This document shows positions 58,733 to 64,000 of a DNA stretch of 64,000 nucleotides, piece by piece; the stretch's first letter is position 1, and the number at the start of each line of letters is the position of its first letter. The position numbers were made by a program, and so were the translations under genes. This DNA is from Roseococcus sp. SYP-B2431 (lineage in GTDB: Bacteria > Pseudomonadota > Alphaproteobacteria > Acetobacterales > Acetobacteraceae): the NCBI RefSeq assembly GCF_004336745.1, contig NZ_SJXD01000027.1:1-64000 (forward strand). The letters are read 5' to 3'. Under the pieces are notes generated by a model that saw only the letters and a program-made list of their open reading frames with translations, was not told where the DNA came from and made no database searches.

Positions 58733-59725
58733 ATGGTGTTGCGACGCAGCATGCTTCTTGGGGCATCCGCACTTCCCCTGGCCTTCGCCGCGCCTTCCCT
58801 CCGCGCCCAGGGCCGCCCCGTCCGGCTCGTGGTGCCCTTCCCGCCCGGCGGCGCGGTGGACCTGCTGGGGCGCATCATGGCCGAGAAGCTGGCCGGCCCG
58901 CTCGGCGCGCCCGTCGTCATCGAGAACCGCGGCGGCGCGGGCGGGATGATCGGCGCCGACTTCCTTGCCAAGGGCGACCGGGACGGCACGATGATCGGGC
59001 TTCTGGGCGTCACCATCCTCTGCGCCTTCCCCTTCATGACGAGCCGGCTGCCCTTCAACCCGCGTACCGACTTCGCCCCCGTCTCGCAGATCACCGACGG
59101 CGCGCTGATGTGCGTGGTGAACGCCGAGAATGCGCGGCGCAACGGCTGGACCGATTTCCGCAAGCTGGTGGAGTGGAGCCGCGCCCATCCCGACCAGGTG
59201 AAGATGGGGAGCAGCGGCACCGGGACCTCGAGCCACATCAATATCGAGGCGATAAACGCGGCGGCCAATGCGAAGATCCTGCACGTGCCCTATCGCGGCG
59301 GCGGGCCGGCCATCACGGATACGCTGGCGGGCACGATCGACATGATGTTCGACGTGATGCCGGCGCTGATGCCGCATGTGCGGAGCGGGAAGTTTCTGGC
59401 GCTGGCCGTGAGCTCGCGCGAGCGGCTGTCGATCCTGCCGGACGTGCCGGGGATGGGCGACTTCGCCGATCTCGGGCTGGGCCAGCACAATGTCGTGACC
59501 TGGAACGCGGTGATGGCGCCGGGCGGGACGCCGGCCGAGCATCTGAACCGGCTGAACGCGGCGATCCGGACGATCGCGGGGCAGGCGGATTTTGTCGAGA
59601 AGCTGAAGCCGCTGGGCTACGGGACGGTGGTGAGCGAGACGCCGGCGGCGATGAATGCGCTGGTCGAGGCGGAGACGCCGGCTTGGCAGAGGTTGGTGCA
59701 GGTTTCGGGGGCTAGGTTGGAGTGA
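58733..59725 (+). CDS. Bug/TctC-family substrate-binding protein
   Basis: A 330-residue periplasmic receptor with a twin-arginine-like leader (MVLRRSMLLG... ending SLRAQG). Motifs: VVPFPPGGAVDL, VVIENRGGAGGM and HVPYRGGGPAITDT. GGGAGAT lies 8-9 bases ahead of the ATG. Codon use over the last ~130 bases shifts towards G-rich codons. The 3' end overlaps, on the other strand, the end of an AT-rich gene relic by 14 bases. Confidence 0.9.
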   Translation: MVLRRSMLLGASALPLAFAAPSLRAQGRPVRLVVPFPPGGAVDLLGRIMAEKLAGPLGAPVVIENRGGAGGMIGADFLAKGDRDGTMIGLLGVTILCAFPFMTSRLPFNPRTDFAPVSQITDGALMCVVNAENARRNGWTDFRKLVEWSRAHPDQVKMGSSGTGTSSHINIEAINAAANAKILHVPYRGGGPAITDTLAGTIDMMFDVMPALMPHVRSGKFLALAVSSRERLSILPDVPGMGDFADLGLGQHNVVTWNAVMAPGGTPAEHLNRLNAAIRTIAGQADFVEKLKPLGYGTVVSETPAAMNALVEAETPAWQRLVQVSGARLE

Positions 59726-60026
59726 TTACCTGCCCAACCGGTATTTCTTCGTCCTCATTAGCCACACGTTGTAGATAGTATAATTTTGGCTTTAAATCAC
59801 CATAATCGTCTGCAATGTAGGTGACGATCACATCGCTGATAATTTCGCGCCTATCGAATAATTTCGTCGCGTCAATGTACGGCACCACGTGCAGAGGTCG
59901 ACGAGATGAAGAAACATCTTCAATCGTGGCCGCCCACTTTTCGTTTTTATCGAGATTGTACTGGATCGAGATCAGGAGTCAATCAACAGCCACTTTCAAT
60001 AAGTCAGCAAACTTTTTCTGCCCGTT
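59712..60026 (-). pseudogene. AT-rich gene relic downstream of panC
   Basis: This 315-base stretch is clearly richer in A/T than everything around it. On the minus strand a frame continues directly after the panC TAA and reads 15 codons (NGQKKFADLLKVAVD), a TGA at 59979-59981, then 88 codons (from LLISIQYNLDK through RRPLHVVPYIDATK and DVIVTYIADDYGD to PVGQVITPT) and a TAG at 59712-59714. Composition and residue pattern look like real protein, but no start codon lies in a sensible place and the N-terminus is missing. Best read as the tail of a foreign gene with a nonsense mutation. Family not recognised. Confidence 0.6.
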
Positions 60027-60863
60027 TTATATTACCAGATTATCGATTAGTCTGACCTGCCCCAACCAAGCTGCCCCCAAAGCTCGAGCTGGTCCGATCC
60101 TTTTCTCCATCTGGGAAAAATCAAGCTCGCTCCGCAGCGCCACATAGTCCACCTGCCGGAACCCAGCCTCCCGCAGCCGTGTCTCCGCCTCCCCACAAGC
60201 CTCCGTCGCGGTCGCCCCCGCCTTCAGCCGCTCGGCCGCATGCGTCAGCACGCGGTACAACTCCACCGCCTTCTGCCGCGCTTCCGCATCCAGGTACGCA
60301 TTCCGCGAGGACAGCGCCAAGCCGTCCGCCGCCCGCACCGTCGGCACCGTCTCGATCGCGATCGGGATCGCCAGGTCCTCCACCACGCGGCGGATCACCA
60401 TCACCTGCTGCCAGTCCTTCTCGCCGAAGACCGCCACATCCGCCCGGCTCAGCCCGAAGAGCCGCGAGCAGACCAGCGCCACCCCCGAGAACATCTGCGG
60501 CCGGTGCGTCCCCTCCAGCCCCTCGGCCGGGCCGGACATGACGATGCGCGTCGCGAAGCCCGGCGGGTACATCACCTCCACCGGGGGCGCGAAGAGCAGG
60601 TCGCACCCCGCCCCCTCCAGCTTCGCGATGTCGCCTTCCTCGTCGCGCGGATAGCGGCCGAGATCCTCATGCGGCGCGAATTGCGTGGGGTTCACGAAGA
60701 TGGTCGCGACCACCCGCTGCGCCAGCTCCCGCCCGCGCGCGACGAGGGCCAGGTGGCCCTCGTGCAGGTAGCCCATGGTCGGCACGAGCGCGACGCGCTC
60801 GCCGGCCGCGCGCCAGGCGGAAACGGCGGCCGCGAGTGCGGCCGCGTCACGAACGATCCGCAT
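60027..60863 (-). CDS. panC: Pantothenate synthetase (pantoate-beta-alanine ligase)
   Basis: Joins pantoate and beta-alanine with ATP to form pantothenate, the CoA precursor; 278 residues, standard length. The nucleotidyltransferase-like motif VPTMGYLHEGH, FVNPTQFAPHEDL, EGTHRPQMFSGV, FGEKDWQQ and SSRNAYLD are all conserved. The C-terminus (VRLIDNLVI) ends at the border of AT-rich foreign DNA but looks complete. Lies four bases after the M20 peptidase gene's promoter-distal end; panB is not in the window. Confidence 0.95.
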   Translation of the reverse strand: MRIVRDAAALAAAVSAWRAAGERVALVPTMGYLHEGHLALVARGRELAQRVVATIFVNPTQFAPHEDLGRYPRDEEGDIAKLEGAGCDLLFAPPVEVMYPPGFATRIVMSGPAEGLEGTHRPQMFSGVALVCSRLFGLSRADVAVFGEKDWQQVMVIRRVVEDLAIPIAIETVPTVRAADGLALSSRNAYLDAEARQKAVELYRVLTHAAERLKAGATATEACGEAETRLREAGFRQVDYVALRSELDFSQMEKRIGPARALGAAWLGQVRLIDNLVI

Positions 60864-60866
60864 GGC

Positions 60867-62285
60867 TCAGATGGCGAGCGACATGCCGATCGGCGGCGTG
60901 GCGTCTTCCGGCAGCGGGCACTGGTAGGGCCCGCCCGCGCGCGCCGCGTGGTCGGCCTTGGCCGCCTCGATGATCGCGGGGTTGGCCAGCGCATCCACCG
61001 CCGTGCCGGCCATCACCTTGGCGACATGCACCATGCCCTTATGGGCGTGCGGCAGCTTGCCCTGCGCCGTCGCCTGCCAGGAATGCAGCGGCGTGCCGAT
61101 GGCATGCGTGGCGCCGCGCGCCTGCACCGTAGGCACCTTCCAGGAAACGTCGCCCACATCGGTGCTGCCCACCATCGGCGCGCGCTTGGAATCCAGCGGC
61201 ACGATGGCGTCGGTCAGCGCGGACTCGATGACCGGCATGCCCATCTTGCGGAAGGCCGACGAAACGTCCTCGGCCGAGAGCGTCGCCTGGAATTTTTTCG
61301 CGGCCTCGCGGTCGGCGGCATCGAAGGGCGGCGGGCCCAGCCGGTCGAGATTGTCCTGCATCAGCTTCTCGAGCGGGTCGTTGCCGAGCAGGTTGGAGAC
61401 GGCGGAGATCACCTGCGTCGTCACCGTCGTGCCGGTCATCAGCGCCGCACCGTCGGCGATCTTGCGCACCCGCTCGACCAGCGGCTTCAGCGTGGCGACG
61501 TCCGAGGCGCGGATCAGGTAGCGCACCTTGGCCTTGGCCTGCACCACATTGGGCGCCACGCCGCCGGCATCGAGATAGGCGTAGTGGATGCGGCTCTCGG
61601 ACGGAACGTGCTCGCGCAGGTAGTTCACGCCGACCGACATCAGTTCGACCGCATCCAGCGCGCTACGCCCGAGATGGGGAGACGCGGCTGCGTGGCTGGC
61701 GCGGCCGTGGAAGGTGAAGTCGATGCGCGTATTGGCGAGGCTGACGGGCTCGTTCACGCCGGCGAAGGAGGCCGGATGCCAGGAGATGGCGATGTCGACG
61801 TCATCGAAATAGCCGGCGCGCGCGAGAAAACCTTTCGCGGCGCCGCCTTCCTCGGCCGGGCAGCCGTAGTAGCGCACACGGCCCTTGATCCCGTTGGCGG
61901 CGAGATAATCCTTCACCGCCGTGGCGGCGAGCAGCGAGGCCGCGCCCAGCAGGTTGTGGCCGCAGGCATGGCCGTTCCCGTCGCCGGGGACGGGCGTGTG
62001 CTCGGCGACGCCCGCCTCGTTGGAGAGGCCGGGCAGCGCGTCGAACTCGCCCAGGATGGCGATGATCGGGCCGTCCTCGCCCGCCTCGCCCATCATGGCG
62101 GTGGGGATGCCCGCGAGGTTTTCCGTCACGCGGAAGCCCTCGGCATTCAGGTAGGCCGTGTGCTCGGCGGCGGAGCGGGTCTCGGCATAGGCCAGCTCGG
62201 GCATGCCCCAGACGCGGTCGGAGAGCTCGATGGCCGCATCCTGCTTGGCCTCGACGTGGCGCCAGACGGGTTCGCTGTTCTGCAT
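60867..62285 (-). CDS. M20-family amidohydrolase / peptidase (AbgB-like)
   Basis: Zinc aminoacylase-type enzyme, 472 residues, of the M20D group that includes AbgB (p-aminobenzoyl-glutamate hydrolase subunit). Metal-site residues: His106 and His110 in GNGHACGHN, Glu in CPAEEGGAAKG, and His in SWHPASF. The dimerisation domain follows (FTFHGRASHAAASP). The ATG at 62285 is chosen; the frame is open to 62570 but without similarity. Coupled in order with panC downstream and the GST gene upstream (5 bases). Substrate undetermined. Confidence 0.87.
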   Translation of the reverse strand: MQNSEPVWRHVEAKQDAAIELSDRVWGMPELAYAETRSAAEHTAYLNAEGFRVTENLAGIPTAMMGEAGEDGPIIAILGEFDALPGLSNEAGVAEHTPVPGDGNGHACGHNLLGAASLLAATAVKDYLAANGIKGRVRYYGCPAEEGGAAKGFLARAGYFDDVDIAISWHPASFAGVNEPVSLANTRIDFTFHGRASHAAASPHLGRSALDAVELMSVGVNYLREHVPSESRIHYAYLDAGGVAPNVVQAKAKVRYLIRASDVATLKPLVERVRKIADGAALMTGTTVTTQVISAVSNLLGNDPLEKLMQDNLDRLGPPPFDAADREAAKKFQATLSAEDVSSAFRKMGMPVIESALTDAIVPLDSKRAPMVGSTDVGDVSWKVPTVQARGATHAIGTPLHSWQATAQGKLPHAHKGMVHVAKVMAGTAVDALANPAIIEAAKADHAARAGGPYQCPLPEDATPPIGMSLAI

Positions 62286-62290
62286 TTTTC

Positions 62291-62851
62291 TCAAATCCCG
62301 GAAAGGGGAGGAATGGTGTCTTGGAAGGCGGGCCGTGCGATGGCGGCGTCGTACCAGGCGGCGAGTGTGCCCCTGCCCTCGCGCCAGCGGAAGACCGTGT
62401 GCCGGCGCTGGCAATAGCCCAGCGCGCAGGCCAGGGCCACGCCTTCGGGGGCGAAGGGGTCGTGATCGTCGGGATTCATGCCATCCAGGATGCGGGTGGC
62501 GCGGCTCCGCTCCAGCGCCTGGAATGCCGGAGACTGCTCCTCCGGCGGGCGGCGGAGGTCGCGGTTCCACACGGCGATGCCCTCCAGCAGCGAGAGCGCC
62601 TGGCCGAGGCGGCCGCGCGAGGGGGCATCGGCCGGCAGCCAGCCGAGATGGGCGAGGATGAGCGGCACCTCCACCAGCACATCCGCGCCGTCGCGCAGCA
62701 TGGGGACGCGGCCGGCCGGGCTGAATTCCAGCAGCGGCGAGGCCGGGTCGCGCAGCGGGACGACGACCTCCTCGACCGGCAGCGCGCGGTCGCGCAGGAG
62801 CACGCGGATGATCCGGGCGAAGGGACTGCCCGGCGAGATGTACAGGATCAT
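62291..62851 (-). CDS. Glutathione S-transferase family protein
   Basis: A 186-residue GST-like protein. The thioredoxin-fold N-terminal domain (1-75) includes SPGSPFARIIRVLLRDRALP and SPAGRVPMLRDGADVLVEVPLILAHL, with the cis-proline VPML and the glutathione-contacting E-x-pair region. The C-terminal helical domain is short, so it is smaller than typical 200-220-residue GSTs. Role unknown; it may be detoxification or a binding function. Adjacent to the M20 peptidase gene on the same strand. Confidence 0.83.
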   Translation of the reverse strand: MILYISPGSPFARIIRVLLRDRALPVEEVVVPLRDPASPLLEFSPAGRVPMLRDGADVLVEVPLILAHLGWLPADAPSRGRLGQALSLLEGIAVWNRDLRRPPEEQSPAFQALERSRATRILDGMNPDDHDPFAPEGVALACALGYCQRRHTVFRWREGRGTLAAWYDAAIARPAFQDTIPPLSGI

Positions 62852-62888
62852 GCGTCCTCCGGGCGCGATCGTCGCCCGGGGCGGCGTG

Positions 62889-63350
62889 TCAGTCCAGCCG
62901 CAGCGCCGCGCGGCGCTCGGTCAGGCCGGTGGGGTCCACCAGCCCGGCCAGCCGCGTGGCGGCCAGCGTGGCGAAGCGGTGCATCAGCGCCTTGCGCCGG
63001 GCGGGGGCCAGAGGGTGGCGGGGCGCCTCGCGGATATGCGCGGCCTCCCAGCCGTCGCTGACGATCAGGCCGACATCCTCGGGCAGCAGGGCCTGAGGGA
63101 AGTCGAGGTCGACGGCGAAGTGCAGCTCGTCGGAGAAGCCGCGGTAGTCCTGCCACTTGGCGTCACAGAGATAGTCCCGCGCGCAGGACTTCACCTCGAT
63201 GATGACGAAGCCGCCATCGGGACGCAGGGCCAGGATGTCGGCGCGGCGTCCATCCGGCAGCGGAACCTCGCAGAGCGGCGACCAGGCGCGCGAGAGGCAG
63301 TACCGCATGGCGGCGCGCGTGGTGGCCAGCGTGCGGGCGGGGGCGTCCAT
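62889..63350 (-). CDS. mmcB: MmcB-family DNA repair protein
   Basis: A 153-residue putative nuclease of the MmcB family, known in Caulobacter as an SOS-induced factor needed for mitomycin C resistance. A PD-(D/E)xK-like core is visible: Asp38 in RRADILAL, then Glu52 and Lys54 in FVIIEVKSCARDYL, and KWQDYRGFSDELHFAV. The start at 63350 follows a LexA box by 30 bases, matching the known regulation. The frame continues to 63398 but would run across the operator. It complements the imuABC cassette in this window. Confidence 0.87.
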   Translation of the reverse strand: MDAPARTLATTRAAMRYCLSRAWSPLCEVPLPDGRRADILALRPDGGFVIIEVKSCARDYLCDAKWQDYRGFSDELHFAVDLDFPQALLPEDVGLIVSDGWEAAHIREAPRHPLAPARRKALMHRFATLAATRLAGLVDPTGLTERRAALRLD

Positions 63351-63380
63351 CCGCCCGATTTTCGCGCAGCCGCCGCCAGA

Positions 63381-63395
63381 GAACAAGAGGGGAAC
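63381..63395 (-). promoter_or_regulatory. LexA box upstream of mmcB
   Basis: GAAC (63381-63384), seven bases, GAAC (63392-63395) on the plus strand, that is GTTC-N7-GTTC on the coding strand of mmcB. It lies 30 bases before the mmcB ATG. Same spacing and type as the box before imuA, so both loci are probably in one LexA regulon. Confidence 0.82.
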
Positions 63396-63427
63396 CAACC
63401 TCTCGGCCCGCCTGGCCTCCGAGGGCG

Positions 63428-63712
63428 TCAGGCAAGCCGGTCGATGGCGGCCGCCAGCTTCAGGTCGCGCGCGGAAAGCCCGCCCGCGTCATGGGTGGAC
63501 AGCGTGATCTCCACCTTGTTGTAGACGTTGGACCATTCCGGATGGTGGTCCTGCGCCTCGGCCAGCAGCGCCACGCGGGCCATGAAGCCCCAGGCGCCGG
63601 AGAAGTCCGCAAAGCGGAAGTCCCGGCGGATCGCATCGCGCCCGTCCACCATCTTCCATTGCGGCAGTTCCGTCAGCTTCGCGCGCCCCGCCGCATCCAG
63701 CTTCTCGACCAT
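63428..63712 (-). CDS. 4a-hydroxytetrahydrobiopterin dehydratase (pterin carbinolamine dehydratase)
   Basis: A 94-residue PCD/DCoH enzyme that dehydrates 4a-carbinolamine to recycle the pterin cofactor of aromatic amino acid hydroxylases, or acts in molybdopterin-related metabolism. The active-site motif [17 protein letters not shown] with His56 and His57 and the [11 protein letters not shown] segment are present. GGGAGG lies 6 bases before the ATG at 63712, which decides the start over 63730. No phenylalanine hydroxylase gene is in view. Confidence 0.92.
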   Translation of the reverse strand: MVEKLDAAGRAKLTELPQWKMVDGRDAIRRDFRFADFSGAWGFMARVALLAEAQDHHPEWSNVYNKVEITLSTHDAGGLSARDLKLAAAIDRLA

Positions 63713-63738
63713 CCACGCCTCCCGTGCCATGCAGGCGC

Positions 63739-64000
63739 ATGCGCCCCACCACGCCTCCGAGCCTCGAGGACATCCTGGAAATGGCGGAGGATGCCTTCGC
63801 CGCAATCCCCGCCGAGCTGCGCGAACTGGTGCGCGGCGCCGCCATCCTCGTGGAGGAGGTGGCCGATGACGAGCTCGCGGCCGAGATGGGCCTCGACAGC
63901 GCCTGGGAGCTGACCGGCCTCTACCGCGGCACACCGCTCACCCAGAAATCCGTGCTGGACGCGCCGGCCTCGCCGGACACCATCCTGCTCTTCCGCGAGC
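63739..64000 (+). CDS. Metallopeptidase family protein (minimal zincin), truncated by the window end
   Basis: The first 87 residues of a protein that starts at the ATG at 63739 and runs off the window. The opening ([25 protein letters not shown]), [19 protein letters not shown] and ILLFRE match the small metallopeptidase-family proteins (about 120-140 residues) whose HExxH zinc motif comes just after this point. Divergent from the pterin dehydratase gene over 26 bases. Zinc site not seen because of the cut. Confidence 0.75.
   Translation, partial: MRPTTPPSLEDILEMAEDAFAAIPAELRELVRGAAILVEEVADDELAAEMGLDSAWELTGLYRGTPLTQKSVLDAPASPDTILLFRE

Noticed and set aside
59726-60026. An intact small gene in the AT-rich stretch
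   Set aside because: The plus-strand frame 59821-60147 runs into panC antisense, and the better minus-strand frame has an internal TGA and no plausible start.

Overview
The window looks like a chromosomal segment of a high-GC alphaproteobacterium, most likely Acetobacteraceae (Roseomonas-like). This is inferred from gene content: the order dusB-ntrB-ntrC-ntrY-ntrX-dat-hfq-hflX, an imuA-imuB-dnaE2 mutasome and an mmcB gene each preceded by an alphaproteobacterial LexA box (GAAC-N7-GAAC), and six orphan Bug/TctC solute receptors. Coding density is high and many genes overlap by ATGA, GTGA or TGATG. I found no tRNA, rRNA, CRISPR array or intact insertion sequence inside the window.

Left part (1-22.6 kb). 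The first 450 bases have no gene, but carry a promoter-like pair firing leftwards out of the window. Two tandem Bug receptors and a LysR regulator follow, then a DUF1127 protein and a lipoprotein trypsin-like protease. The SOS mutasome imuA-imuB-dnaE2 (4.7-10.2 kb) comes next; its ImuB lacks a recognisable Y-family N-terminus. A hypothetical gene with a Fur-like palindrome follows. A small-molecule catabolic block then alternates strands: MATE exporter and DadA-like oxidase (-); TauD-like dioxygenase, FAH-family hydrolase, Bug receptor and Ldh-family dehydrogenase (+); D-2-hydroxyacid dehydrogenase, NTF2-like protein and UDP-ManNAc-type dehydrogenase (-); Bug receptor, isocitrate-lyase/PEP-mutase family enzyme and type II haloacid dehalogenase (+).

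Centre (22.6-36 kb, nearly all minus strand). A long run goes from dusB through the nitrogen two-component pairs ntrBC and ntrYX, D-amino-acid transaminase, a HAD phosphatase flanked by a 54-bp tandem repeat, hfq and hflX to an inositol-monophosphatase-family enzyme and an NCS2 permease. The plus strand then carries ispDF, a GFA-family protein, a thiolase-like protein and a zinc metallopeptidase, closed by a strong bidirectional terminator hairpin.

Right part (39.9-64 kb). It holds a Bug receptor, a Dpp-type peptide ABC transporter without its binding protein, an AI-2E exporter, a DsbA-family protein, a PagL-like outer-membrane protein, then mfd-sdhE divergent from recG. A GldA/GldF/GldG-like ABC operon with a DUF4340 protein follows. 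Three 59-bp repeats precede a NUDIX gene and a Bug receptor. An AT-rich gene relic sits between that Bug gene and panC. The end holds an M20 peptidase, a GST, LexA-boxed mmcB, a pterin dehydratase and the start of a metallopeptidase-family gene cut by the window edge.

The clearest functional theme is DNA-damage tolerance: two separate LexA-boxed loci (imuABC and mmcB), plus mfd and recG. The second is nitrogen signalling with Hfq. The third is organic-acid scavenging through periplasmic receptors whose membrane partners must be encoded elsewhere.
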